The notes: generated from the letters alone by a model not told the origin. Positions 1 through 5,997 are shown, counted from the stretch's first letter. The stretch is 8,586 nucleotides of DNA from an uncultured Clostridia bacterium (GCA_946187475.1 CAMHRJ010000080.1:1-8586), one strand, 5' to 3'. Translations and numbers: made by a program.

Positions 1-13
1 TAGAAAAACGTCA

Positions 14-46
14 AACATCCCGCAAAGCGTCGCCTTGCGGGATGTT
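14..46 (-). terminator. Probable intrinsic terminator after the P-loop gene
   Basis: A perfect 12-bp inverted repeat (AACATCCCGCAA at 14-25 against TTGCGGGATGTT at 35-46) has a 9-nt loop and begins about 20 bases past the stop codon of the minus-strand P-loop gene. Read on the minus strand, the stem is followed by TGACG and then a run of five T (complement of 4-8), so the U-tract is slightly displaced. Position and strength suggest it ends the pgi/P-loop transcript. The plus-strand side has no T run. Confidence 0.75.
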
Positions 47-65
47 GCAGATCGGGTAAAGCGAT

Positions 66-479
66 TCAGATCTTGTACTGGGCCAGTTCCGCGGGAGCAG
101 AATCCGGGTCCACAGAGAGACTGACCGTGAAAGAGACACTCTCCTTCTCGGAGAAAGCGTTCAGCCACTGGATGAACTCCACGATGCCCTCCAGCTCGAT
201 GCCGGGGATCATCTTGGTGAAGTTGTCGATGAAAATATGGGTGATGTCATAGTTGCCTGCGTGCAGGCCGCTGAGCAGACCCTTGAAAAACTCCGCGGTG
301 CCGATGGCGTAATCGCTGGCGAACACCAGACGCGCCTGGGGCGGAATGTCATAAGTAAGCTTCTTATCCTTCTCGATGCAGACGATGGAGCCGGTTTCGG
401 TGTCCAGCGCCGTGCGAACCATGTCCACGAGCCGCTTCGTCTTGCCGGAGCCCTTGAGCCCCATGATCAGCTGAACCAT
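66..479 (-). CDS. Small P-loop (Walker A) ATP-binding protein, function unknown
   Basis: A 137-residue soluble protein. The N-terminus carries a clear Walker A motif, GLKGSGKT (residues 7-14), in the right place after a first beta strand (VQLIM). HIFID (81-85) fits a Walker B strand ending in the acidic residue. No other domain is visible; the length is that of a minimal nucleotide-binding core. I recall similar small proteins, usually called hypothetical ATP-binding, in many Clostridia, but no function is established to my knowledge. The ATG at 477-479 is supported by AAGGAGT (complement of 491-497) nine bases upstream. The gene lies 107 bases downstream of pgi with no convincing terminator between, so co-transcription is possible. 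A long hairpin (498-554) sits directly upstream of the ribosome binding site. Nucleotide binding is supported by motif; the role is unknown. Confidence 0.85.
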   Translation of the reverse strand: MVQLIMGLKGSGKTKRLVDMVRTALDTETGSIVCIEKDKKLTYDIPPQARLVFASDYAIGTAEFFKGLLSGLHAGNYDITHIFIDNFTKMIPGIELEGIVEFIQWLNAFSEKESVSFTVSLSVDPDSAPAELAQYKI

Positions 480-490
480 GTTTGGTCACA

Positions 491-497
491 CTCCTTT
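491..497 (-). promoter_or_regulatory. Ribosome binding site of the P-loop gene
   Basis: AAGGAGT on the minus strand, about 11 bases before the ATG at 477-479. It directly abuts the base of the long hairpin at 498-554, so folding of the leader could affect access to it. Confidence 0.7.
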
Positions 498-554
498 GTG
501 GTAATTTCAGGCAGCTGCCTCAGGATGCGTTCCATCCTGAGAACAGCTTACCAC
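498..554 (-). promoter_or_regulatory. Long structured leader hairpin between pgi and the P-loop gene
   Basis: The minus-strand RNA of this 57-nt stretch can fold end to end. The outer stem is GTGGTAA (548-554) with TTACCAC (498-504). The middle stem is GCTG (544-547) with CAGC (514-517). The inner stem is a perfect 9-bp CTCAGGATG/CATCCTGAG (533-541 with 519-527) capped by a 5-nt loop. One strand has an 8-9 nt internal bulge (505-513). No U-run follows on the minus strand, so it is not a standard terminator there. It could be an RNA-stabilising or processing element, or control translation of the next gene. It matches no riboswitch I recognise. Confidence 0.5.
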
Positions 555-586
555 GTTTTCGGTTTTTTCGCAAGCGGAAGTTGCGC

Positions 587-1870
587 TTATTCCACGCCGG
601 GCTTCTCCAGCAGACGGAACATGTTTTTCTTGTACGCTTCCACGCCGGGCTGGTCGAAGGGGTTGACGCCGGACATGTAGCCGGAGATGCCGCAGGCCAG
701 CTCGAAGAAGGTGACGAGCTCGGCAAAGCCCACCTCGTCCCGCTTGTCGGCGATGACCTCCAGATTCGGCACGCCGCCGGAGATGTGGGCGGCCTTGACA
801 GCCTCCTGGGCCACGCGGGAGATGTCGGAGAGCTTGCGTCCGGCCAGATAGTTCAGCTGGTCGGGGTCGCCCATGGCGAAGGGCACATTGAAATCGGTCA
901 GAGGCTCCCGGAAGGTGACCACGGTCTCCATCAGGGTGCGGGGGCCGTCCTGGACATACTGGCCCATGGAGTGCAGGTCGGCGTTATATTCCACGCTGGC
1001 GGGATAGATGCCGATGCCGTTTTTGCCCTCGCTCTCGCCATAAAGCTGCTTCCACCACTCCGCCATGTAGCGGAAGGTGGGCTCGTAGCAGGCGAGGATC
1101 TCGATGCTCTTGCCGGCCTGACGATAGAGATGCTGCCGGGCGGCGGCATACTGCCAGGCGGGGTTCTCAGGCGAGCGCTGGTCCATGGCGGCAAAGGAGG
1201 CGATGGCAGCGTCGATGACCTGGGCCGCGTCGATGCCGGCGGCGGCCATGGGCAGCAGGCCCACGGCGGACAGCACGCTGTAGCGGCCGCCCACATCGTC
1301 GGGAACCACGAAGGTCTCCCAGCCCTCCTCGGTGGCCATGCCCTTCAGCACGCCGCGGCGGGCGTCGGTGGTGGCGATGATGCGCTTTTTCGCCTTCTCA
1401 GGGCCGTACTTGGCCTCCAGCAGACCGCGGAACATGCGGAATGCCAGAGCGGGCTCCAGGGTAGTGCCGGATTTGGAGATGACGTTGATCTCAAAGTCCT
1501 TCTCCCCCAACTCCTCCAGCAGCAGGGAAAGGCTGTCCGGAGACAGGGAATTGCCGGCAAAGATGATCTGCGGGTCGCCGGCCTGGGGCTTCGGACGCAG
1601 CAGCTCGATGGCGCCCTTGGCGCCCAGATAGGAGCCGCCGATGCCCACGACCACCAGCACCTCACTGCGGCCGCGGATGCGGTTGGCAGCGGCGATGATC
1701 TGCTTGAGTTCCTCTTCCTTCACCCGCTGGGGCAGGCCCAGCCAGCCGGTAAAGTCGGCGCCGGCGCCGGTCTTCTCGGCCAGAGTGCGGTGGGCCGCAG
1801 CGGCGGCGGCATAATCGGGTCCGGCAGCATCAAAGAAGGATTTTGCGCCGGAGAGATCTACTTTCAACAT
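587..1870 (-). CDS. pgi: Glucose-6-phosphate isomerase
   Basis: Interconverts glucose 6-phosphate and fructose 6-phosphate in the cytoplasm (glycolysis and gluconeogenesis). The 427-residue protein is close to the roughly 450 residues usual in Firmicutes and shows the family landmarks in order. These are GIGGSYLGA (76-84) and SKSGTT (132-137), both sugar-phosphate loops; signature DDVGGRYSVLSAVG (191-204); GESEGKN (278-284) with the expected catalytic Glu; ADLHSMGQ (297-304) with the conserved His300; and the C-terminal signature NPFDQPGVEAYK (403-414) with the catalytic Lys. The SIS-type fold is complete and nothing key is missing. The ATG at 1868-1870 is preceded by a purine-rich AGAGGGG (1879-1885). 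A sigma-A promoter lies at 1912-1939, so it starts its own transcript, downstream of and codirectional with ogt. The N-terminus contains an alanine-rich stretch (20-26). Confidence 0.97.
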   Translation of the reverse strand: MLKVDLSGAKSFFDAAGPDYAAAAAAHRTLAEKTGAGADFTGWLGLPQRVKEEELKQIIAAANRIRGRSEVLVVVGIGGSYLGAKGAIELLRPKPQAGDPQIIFAGNSLSPDSLSLLLEELGEKDFEINVISKSGTTLEPALAFRMFRGLLEAKYGPEKAKKRIIATTDARRGVLKGMATEEGWETFVVPDDVGGRYSVLSAVGLLPMAAAGIDAAQVIDAAIASFAAMDQRSPENPAWQYAAARQHLYRQAGKSIEILACYEPTFRYMAEWWKQLYGESEGKNGIGIYPASVEYNADLHSMGQYVQDGPRTLMETVVTFREPLTDFNVPFAMGDPDQLNYLAGRKLSDISRVAQEAVKAAHISGGVPNLEVIADKRDEVGFAELVTFFELACGISGYMSGVNPFDQPGVEAYKKNMFRLLEKPGVE

Positions 1871-1911
1871 GATGGTTTCCCCTCTCTCAACAATATGGGT
1901 ATGTTGGTTTT

Positions 1912-1939
1912 ATTATACACGATTCGGAGAACTTCGCAA
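1912..1939 (-). promoter_or_regulatory. Sigma-A promoter of pgi
   Basis: On the minus strand the -10 is a perfect TATAAT (complement of 1912-1917). The -35 is TTGCGA (1934-1939, four of six consensus bases), with a 16-bp spacer. The pgi start codon is about 40 bases downstream. The -35 overlaps a 7-bp inverted repeat (GAACTTC 1929-1935 with GAAGTTC 1950-1956). Confidence 0.7.
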
Positions 1940-1968
1940 CAGAAAAATGGAAGTTCGTTGCCGGAAAT

Positions 1969-2448
1969 TTACTGCAGGCTGCCCTCCAGGGTCAGGAGCT
2001 TTTTCTTGTTCTCCAGGCCCCCGGCATATCCGGCCAAACTGCCGTCTGCCGCCAGCACCCGGTGGCAGGGGATGATGACGGAAATGGGGTTCCGGCCCAC
2101 GGCGCTGCCCACGGCCCGGGCAGAGCTGCTCAATCGGGCAGCCAGCGCGCCGTAGGTGTTGGTCCCGCCATAGGGGATCTCCAGCAGCGCGTCCCAGACC
2201 CGGCGCTGGAAGTCCGTGCCTTTGGGCGACAGCTTCAGCGCGGAGACCGGCGGGTTTTCGCCGGCGAAATAACGGTCCAGCCAGAGTCGGGCAGCGTGCA
2301 GCACAGGCGTCTCCCGCTGCTGCCCCTCCCCTGCCAGATGCCGGGCTTCGTATTTCTGTCCCCGGATGACCAGGGCCGTCAAAGCGTCGCCCTCGGCGGC
2401 GATGGTCAGACACCCCAGCGGGGAGTCATATTGGATATAGTCGTACAT
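1969..2448 (-). CDS. ogt: Methylated-DNA--[protein]-cysteine S-methyltransferase
   Basis: A suicide DNA-repair enzyme that transfers alkyl groups from O6-alkylguanine (and O4-alkylthymine) to its own cysteine. The 159-residue protein has the short N-terminal ribonuclease-like domain (about 1-75) and the C-terminal catalytic domain. The latter includes FQRRVWDALLEIPYG (80-94), RAVGSAVGRNP (111-121, with the hinge Asn120), the active-site motif PCHRV (127-131, acceptor Cys128) and YAGGLENKKKLL (141-152). Length is normal for the Ogt/MGMT family without an Ada domain. I chose the ATG at 2446-2448 because AGGAGG (2455-2460) lies six bases upstream and MYDYIQYDSPLG is a typical family N-terminus; an upstream in-frame ATG at 2496 would place the ribosome binding site inside the gene. 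It follows ykvA by 72 bases that contain a hairpin, so it may depend on read-through from the ykvA promoter. No clear terminator follows it before the pgi promoter. Confidence 0.95.
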   Translation of the reverse strand: MYDYIQYDSPLGCLTIAAEGDALTALVIRGQKYEARHLAGEGQQRETPVLHAARLWLDRYFAGENPPVSALKLSPKGTDFQRRVWDALLEIPYGGTNTYGALAARLSSSARAVGSAVGRNPISVIIPCHRVLAADGSLAGYAGGLENKKKLLTLEGSLQ

Positions 2449-2474
2449 GGGCTGCCTCCTGTTTTCGATAGAAG

Positions 2475-2505
2475 AATCCCGGATGGTCCAGGACAATCCG
2501 GGATT
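2475..2505 (-). terminator. Hairpin between ykvA and ogt, possible weak terminator
   Basis: A perfect 10-bp inverted repeat (AATCCCGGAT 2475-2484 with ATCCGGGATT 2496-2505) has an 11-nt loop and lies 15 bases past the ykvA stop. On the minus strand it is followed by CTTCTATCG, a poor U-tract, so it may only partly terminate, or may stabilise the ykvA message. No promoter for ogt is evident downstream of it. Confidence 0.5.
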
Positions 2506-2520
2506 GGGGTGTACTTGGGC

Positions 2521-2931
2521 TCAGCCTTCCTTGCCGTTGGCCTTGCGCCACTCGGCATAGGCCTGCAGCTCGGGGTCCACCATCACGAAGGCCGCAACAA
2601 CGACGGCCACGTCGTCCACCATGCCGATGACCGGCTTGGAATCCGGGATCAGGTCCTTGCCGCTGAGCAGATAGATCAGCGCGCAGATCATGGTGATGAT
2701 GACCTTCGGGGAGACCTCGGTATACTCCTTGGTGATGTAGCCGCGGATCATGGAGATCATCAGCGGGAACTTCGCCAGCGCCGCGCCCACGCCGGGCACG
2801 TCCTTGACCTTTTCCTCCGCCTTCTGCAGCAGCTCTTCCACCTTACCGGTGTCCTTCAGCAGCTCTTCGGCCTGACTCTTGAAGCCGTCCAGGGCTTCCT
2901 TCGCTTTTTCCATGCTGATGGGGCTTTCCAT
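2521..2931 (-). CDS. DUF1232 / YkvA-family small membrane-associated protein
   Basis: A 136-residue protein. The N-terminal half (about 6-45) is highly charged, Lys/Glu-rich and helical, probably a coiled coil. The C-terminal half (about 55-118) matches the DUF1232 (YkvA) pattern: a hydrophobic helix (IITMICALIYLLS, 78-90), then the family hallmark DLIPDSKPVIGMVDD (93-107), then a second hydrophobic helix (VAVVVAAFVMV, 108-118). The family is widespread and poorly characterised; membrane association is inferred from the two hydrophobic helices. The ATG at 2929-2931 is favoured by a strong AAGGAGGA (2939-2946) seven bases upstream; an internal Met7 is a weaker choice. A good promoter lies at 2999-3027. 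It is divergent from the alpha/beta hydrolase and heads a run ykvA-ogt, though the two products have no obvious link. Confidence 0.85.
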   Translation of the reverse strand: MESPISMEKAKEALDGFKSQAEELLKDTGKVEELLQKAEEKVKDVPGVGAALAKFPLMISMIRGYITKEYTEVSPKVIITMICALIYLLSGKDLIPDSKPVIGMVDDVAVVVAAFVMVDPELQAYAEWRKANGKEG

Positions 2932-2998
2932 AGGTCGTTCCTCCTTGATACAGTTTCATTTCCGCAGCGCAGCGCAAAGCGGTGTGCCTGCTGATTTC

Positions 2999-3027
2999 AG
3001 TATATCCGCATTTTTCCAAAACTGCAA
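2999..3027 (-). promoter_or_regulatory. Sigma-A promoter of the ykvA-type gene
   Basis: Minus-strand -35 TTGCAG (complement of 3022-3027) and -10 TATACT (complement of 2999-3004) are separated by exactly 17 bp. This gives a leader of roughly 60 bases before the start codon at 2931. It faces away from the plus-strand promoter that starts at 3053. Confidence 0.75.
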
Positions 3028-3052
3028 GTGCCGATTTTCGTCCGGGGAACGG

Positions 3053-3080
3053 TTGACATTTCCCCATTCTGTGTTACGAT
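3053..3080 (+). promoter_or_regulatory. Sigma-A promoter of the alpha/beta hydrolase gene
   Basis: A consensus -35 TTGACA (3053-3058) and a -10 TACGAT (3075-3080) are separated by 16 bp. A TG one base before the -10 (3072-3073) makes it an extended -10. Transcription would start close upstream of the ribosome binding site GGAGG (3103-3107), giving a short leader. Confidence 0.75.
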
Positions 3081-3113
3081 TGTACCAGTATCGCACGATC
3101 ACGGAGGGATTGG

Positions 3114-3875
3114 GTGAAGCAAAAAAAGAAAAACAAACGATGGCTCATCACGCTGGTCGTAGTGCTGGCGCTGCTGCTGGCAGTCGGAATCGGGACGGTG
3201 GTCTATCTCCGGGATTATTACCACGCCAGCGCAGAGGCCTTTGCAGTTCTGGAGGCAGACAACCAGACCGTGCAGGTGGTCCAGAGCGAGGACCGCATCG
3301 CTTTCCTGCCGGAAGCCCCTGCGGCGGGACTGATCTTCTATCCCGGCGGCAAGGTGGAGTGTGAGGCCTATGCCCCGCTGCTGGAGGCCTGCGCAGAGCA
3401 CGGCATCCTGTGCGTCCTGCTGCGGATGCCGGGCAATCTGGCAGTGCTGGACCGGAACGCCGCAGACGGCGTGGCGGCGGACTACCCCGAAGTTACGGAC
3501 TGGTACATCGGCGGACACTCTTTGGGCGGCGCCATGGCGGCCAGCTATGCAGGCACCCACGCTGACACACTTGCGGGGCTGGTGCTGCTGGCGGCCTATT
3601 CCACCGCCGATCTGACGGACAGCGGACTGCAGGTGCTCTCCATCTACGGCTCCGAAGACGGGGTGCTGAACCGGGAGAAATATGACGGCAATCGCCCCAA
3701 CCTCCCCGCCGACACGGTGGAGCTGGTGATCGAGGGCGGCTGCCACGCCGGGTTCGGCAGCTACGGGCCTCAGGATGGCGACGGCACGCCCGCCATCTCC
3801 GGCGAAACACAGATCGCCCGAACGGCGGAGGCCATCGCCGCCATGATCCTGCCGGCGCAGGAGATCGCGGCATAA
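3114..3875 (+). CDS. Membrane-anchored alpha/beta hydrolase
   Basis: A 253-residue serine hydrolase tethered outside the cell. Residues 1-9 are very basic (MKQKKKNKR), followed by one hydrophobic segment (about 11-31), i.e. an uncleaved signal anchor with the rest extracytoplasmic. The hydrolase fold shows the nucleophile elbow GHSLGG (134-139, Ser136), an acid in the loop YGSEDGVL (Asp182 best placed) and a late histidine in GGCHAGFGSYG (His211). It resembles the broad Abhydrolase_5-type group of small clostridial hydrolases; the substrate cannot be read from sequence (esterase or lipase-like activity is plausible). GTG at 3114-3116 is the start: GGAGG (3103-3107) lies six bases upstream and no better ATG precedes the basic tail. 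It stands alone on the plus strand, with its own promoter and a strong terminator just after the stop. Confidence 0.88.
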   Translation: MKQKKKNKRWLITLVVVLALLLAVGIGTVVYLRDYYHASAEAFAVLEADNQTVQVVQSEDRIAFLPEAPAAGLIFYPGGKVECEAYAPLLEACAEHGILCVLLRMPGNLAVLDRNAADGVAADYPEVTDWYIGGHSLGGAMAASYAGTHADTLAGLVLLAAYSTADLTDSGLQVLSIYGSEDGVLNREKYDGNRPNLPADTVELVIEGGCHAGFGSYGPQDGDGTPAISGETQIARTAEAIAAMILPAQEIAA

Positions 3876-3879
3876 AGAG

Positions 3880-3916
3880 AAAAGAGCTGTGAAGCAACTG
3901 CTTCACAGCTCTTTTT
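3880..3916. terminator. Bidirectional intrinsic terminator between convergent genes
   Basis: AAAAGAGCTGTGAAGCA (3880-3896) is complementary to TGCTTCACAGCTCTTTT (3899-3915), giving a roughly 16-bp stem with a tight loop. A run of five T ends it on the plus strand and a four-T run ends it on the minus strand. It lies five bases past the hydrolase stop and 14 bases past the stop of the convergent SH3b-NlpC/P60 gene, so it can end both transcripts. Confidence 0.92.
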
Positions 3917-3929
3917 GCGTGTGTAAGAG

Positions 3930-5522
3930 TTATTGGATGATGCGCTTGGCGCCCACATAGTGCTGGATGTAATAGGAAGAACCAAGATCGCTGATGATGA
4001 CGCCGACAGTACTGGTGGAGGCATGGATGAACTGGTTGCTGCCGATGTAGATGCCCACATGGCCCACATGCTCGCTGGAGTTGGAGAAGAACACCAGATC
4101 GCCCGGCTGCAGGTTGGCCTTTTCCACGTAGGTGCCGTTGTTGTAGTAAATGGCGCTGGCCACGCGGTTCATGGAGTAGCCGCACTGCTTGTACACATAG
4201 TTCACGAAGCCGGAGCAGTCAAAGCCCGAGGGGCTCATGCCGCCGTAGACGTACGGATAGCCGAGATACTTCTTGGCGGTGGCAACGATGGTCTGCTGGA
4301 TGGAGCTGCCCGTGCTCTCGGTGGTCGTGGTGCTGCCGGTCTCCGCGGGAGCGGCAGCAGGCGCGGGGCTGGCGGCCTTGGTGGTGGTCACGTAGAGGCT
4401 GCAGACATAGCCCTGCTTGCCGTTGATGGTCACGCTGCTCCAGTCACCGCTGGTACCGGTGATGGTCAGGGGCGTGCCGTTGTTGTACATGCCCAGGATG
4501 GAGTAAGTCGTGCCGGCGCCGGAGCGCAGTCGCACGTAGTCGCCCTTGATGTAACCATCGGTGCCGGAGGATGCGCTGGCGGCAGAGGCAGCTGCTGCGG
4601 GCTTGGACGTAGTCATATAGTCCTTGCACACATAGCCGTTGGTGCCGTTATAGGTGACGGCATACCAGCCGTTGCTCTCGCCGGTGATGGTCATCTCGGT
4701 GCCCGTGTTGTAAACGCCGAGGATGGAGGTCGTGGTGCCCGCGCCGGAGCGCATGCGCACCTCGGTGCCGTTGATGTAGCCGGTCTGGGAAGCAGTCTGC
4801 GCCGGGGCGCTCTGGGCGCTGCCGGTGGTGACGTACTCAGAGCTCATATAGCCGCTGACGCCGCCGATGGTGACCTTGCTCCAGTCCCCTTCCGTGCCCG
4901 TAATTGTGAGCGCGGTACCGTTGTTATAGGTGCCCAGGATGGAATAACCCGTGCCGGCGCCGGAGCGCAGTCGCACGTAGTCACCCTTCACCGAGCCGCT
5001 GGCGGATGTGCCGCTGCTGGCGGGAGCAGCGCTGCTGGAAGCGCCGGAGGCTCCGGAGAGCTTCAGGTAATCGGCGCTGACATAGCCGGTGGTGCCGTTA
5101 TAGTCCACCTGATACCAGTTGCCCTTGACGCCGGTGACCTTCATGGTGGCGCCGGGGTCGAAGGAGCCGATCACGCTGTCGCCGGTGCTGGCGCCGCTGC
5201 GGAAGCACACGGAGGTCGCCGTGATCGTGCCGGTGCCGAAGTTGCCGCTGGCGTCCTGGGAGACGGTCAGATAGTCGCCGGAGATATAACCCTCGGTGCC
5301 GTTATAGACCACCTTGTACCAGTCGCCGGCCTTCTCCTCCACCACAACCTTGGTGTTTGCCGGCAGGGTGACGATGATGCCGTTGCTGATGCTCGCGCCG
5401 TTTCGGAGATTCACATCCGTGGTGGTTGTGCCGCCGCCGATGCTGGCCGCGCTCACGCCGGTCGCCAGCATGACGGCGCAGAGAACTGCCGTCAGTCCGG
5501 AACGAAACCAATTTTTCTTCAT
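3930..5522 (-). CDS. Secreted peptidoglycan hydrolase: five SH3b repeats plus NlpC/P60
   Basis: A 530-residue exported cell-wall hydrolase. The signal peptide is MKKNWFRSGL followed by a hydrophobic core, with likely cleavage after VSA (25). Five bacterial SH3 domains follow at about 30-87, 98-156, 177-233, 248-305 and 323-380. Each has the (V)RxRSGAG-type strand, a GxWxxV strand and a final GY(V/I/M)xxxY. They are joined by Ala/Ser/Thr-rich linkers (157-176, 234-247, 306-322, 381-408). The C-terminal NlpC/P60 domain (about 409-530) has the catalytic Cys436 in FDCSGF, His488 in HVGHVGIY and a third polar residue, His500, in FIHAS. Such enzymes usually cut gamma-D-Glu-diamino acid or related stem-peptide bonds, with SH3b domains binding the wall. 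I chose the ATG at 5520-5522 because the signal peptide starts there and AAAGGAAGGA (5528-5537) precedes it; the upstream in-frame extension to 5633 is not protein-like. The leader is structured and contains a terminator-like hairpin. Confidence 0.95.
   Translation of the reverse strand: MKKNWFRSGLTAVLCAVMLATGVSAASIGGGTTTTDVNLRNGASISNGIIVTLPANTKVVVEEKAGDWYKVVYNGTEGYISGDYLTVSQDASGNFGTGTITATSVCFRSGASTGDSVIGSFDPGATMKVTGVKGNWYQVDYNGTTGYVSADYLKLSGASGASSSAAPASSGTSASGSVKGDYVRLRSGAGTGYSILGTYNNGTALTITGTEGDWSKVTIGGVSGYMSSEYVTTGSAQSAPAQTASQTGYINGTEVRMRSGAGTTTSILGVYNTGTEMTITGESNGWYAVTYNGTNGYVCKDYMTTSKPAAAASAASASSGTDGYIKGDYVRLRSGAGTTYSILGMYNNGTPLTITGTSGDWSSVTINGKQGYVCSLYVTTTKAASPAPAAAPAETGSTTTTESTGSSIQQTIVATAKKYLGYPYVYGGMSPSGFDCSGFVNYVYKQCGYSMNRVASAIYYNNGTYVEKANLQPGDLVFFSNSSEHVGHVGIYIGSNQFIHASTSTVGVIISDLGSSYYIQHYVGAKRIIQ
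4510..4541 (-). repeat. Coding repeat, copy A (SH3b domain 5)
   Basis: These 32 bases are identical to 4951-4982, exactly 441 bases (147 codons) away. They encode the DYVRLRSGAG part of SH3b domain 5. The flanking sequence is also close, while domains 1, 2 and 4 are far less alike at DNA level. This points to recent duplication or gene conversion between domains 3 and 5. Confidence 0.85.
4951..4982 (-). repeat. Coding repeat, copy B (SH3b domain 3)
   Basis: Identical over 32 bases to 4510-4541 in the same gene and the same frame. It encodes the corresponding DYVRLRSGAG segment of SH3b domain 3. Confidence 0.85.
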
Positions 5523-5555
5523 ACGAATCCTTCCTTTCGCCGCTGCGTTCCCCAC

Positions 5556-5592
5556 AAAAAGCAGAAAAGCTTCCGAAGCGGCGCCGAAAGCT
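5556..5592 (-). terminator. Terminator-like hairpin in the leader of the SH3b-NlpC/P60 gene
   Basis: On the minus strand AGCTTTCGG (5584-5592) pairs with TCGGAAGCT (5568-5576), a 9-bp stem with two G-U pairs and a 7-nt loop. It is followed by TTTCTGCTTTTTG. It looks like an intrinsic terminator but lies upstream of the gene's ribosome binding site and downstream of a separate GC-rich stem. An attenuator is therefore possible, as is simple termination of read-through from the gene upstream. Confidence 0.45.
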
Positions 5593-5614
5593 CCTCGCCT
5601 GCTTCTCGTTGGGG

Positions 5615-5640
5615 CGGCCGTGCGAAGGATCACACGGCCG
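5615..5640 (-). promoter_or_regulatory. GC-rich stem-loop in the same leader
   Basis: A perfect 8-bp inverted repeat, CGGCCGTG (5615-5622) with CACGGCCG (5633-5640), has a 10-nt loop. It lies between the terminator of the upstream 95-aa gene and the terminator-like hairpin at 5556-5592. It is followed on the minus strand by CCCCA (5610-5614), which could pair with TGGGG (5550-5554) beyond the second hairpin. Function unknown. Confidence 0.45.
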
Positions 5641-5652
5641 AATGGTTTGGGT

Positions 5653-5674
5653 GAAAACGCCGGTCGGCGTTTTC
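5653..5674 (-). terminator. Intrinsic terminator of the 95-aa gene
   Basis: GAAAACGCC (5653-5661) pairs with GGCGTTTTC (5666-5674) around a 4-nt loop, beginning two bases past the TAA at 5677-5679. The T run is inside the 3' arm and what follows (ACCCAAACC) is not U-rich, so efficiency may be moderate and some transcripts may run into the SH3b-NlpC/P60 gene. Confidence 0.65.
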
Positions 5675-5676
5675 CT

Positions 5677-5964
5677 TTACTTCTGGGATAAGGCCCGCTC
5701 CAACCACGCGACCGCCACGTCCATGGCGGGGTAGAGTCCGTCCTTCTCGGTCTTCTTGACCACGCGGTCCCGGCTCTTGAGGTCCGGGTCCGTCAGCTGC
5801 AGCTGTACCGCAACGCGGTCGGCTACGTCCAGATCCTTCACCTTCTTGGTGCTGAGGATCTGCAGCATGACGATGTATTTGTCAGCCATACTGCCGAAGT
5901 AAATCAGGTTATCCATCCGTCTCAGGGGATGACCCTTATACACCAACTCTTTTGACTTTGCCAA
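5677..5964 (-). CDS. Hypothetical 95-residue protein
   Basis: I do not recognise a named family. The protein is soluble, basic at the N-terminus (MAKSKELVYKGHPLRR) and rich in charged residues, with no signal peptide, membrane helix or cysteine. Its middle (NLIYFGSMADKYIVMLQIL, 19-37) looks like packed beta/alpha structure, and a clustered DPDLKSRDRVVKKTEKDG (59-76) is strongly charged. I recall similar short hypothetical proteins in Clostridia, but that is memory, not a search. The start is TTG (complement of 5962-5964), chosen because GGAGGT (5973-5978) sits eight bases upstream and the reading frame before it has no better start; the next Met is residue 17. It is driven by a near-perfect promoter (5998-6026) and closed by a hairpin two bases after its stop. 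The TTG may keep translation low despite the strong promoter. Confidence 0.8.
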   Translation of the reverse strand: MAKSKELVYKGHPLRRMDNLIYFGSMADKYIVMLQILSTKKVKDLDVADRVAVQLQLTDPDLKSRDRVVKKTEKDGLYPAMDVAVAWLERALSQK

Positions 5965-5997
5965 AATATAACACCTCCGGTCTATGACTGTTATCGA

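Noticed and set aside
560..586. Terminator directly after pgi
   Set aside because: The short CGCAA/TTGCG stem is followed by A, not T, on the minus strand, so it cannot act as an intrinsic terminator for pgi.
482..2155. Long plus-strand open frame opposite pgi
   Set aside because: It is the antisense shadow of pgi and ogt in GC-rich DNA. The translation is low-complexity Gly/Ala/Leu/His-rich, and the minus-strand frames show full enzyme motifs.
2449..2496. Upstream start of ogt at 2496
   Set aside because: AGGAGG lies just before the ATG at 2448, and family proteins begin around there. The extra 16 residues overlap the intergenic hairpin.
5523..5633. Upstream extension of the NlpC/P60 protein to an ATG at 5633
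   Set aside because: The extension is Arg/Ala-rich, would bury the signal peptide and would place the ribosome binding site inside the gene. It also covers the leader hairpins.
5540..5652. c-di-AMP (ydaO) riboswitch upstream of the cell-wall hydrolase
   Set aside because: The gene type fits, but I do not see the conserved ydaO blocks (such as the CAGCTAACC-type segment) in the leader, so I do not name it.
3933..5654. Long plus-strand open frame opposite the SH3b-NlpC/P60 gene
   Set aside because: Shadow frame: repetitive Gly/Ala/Val/Asp sequence reflecting the repeats on the other strand, with no start context or domain.
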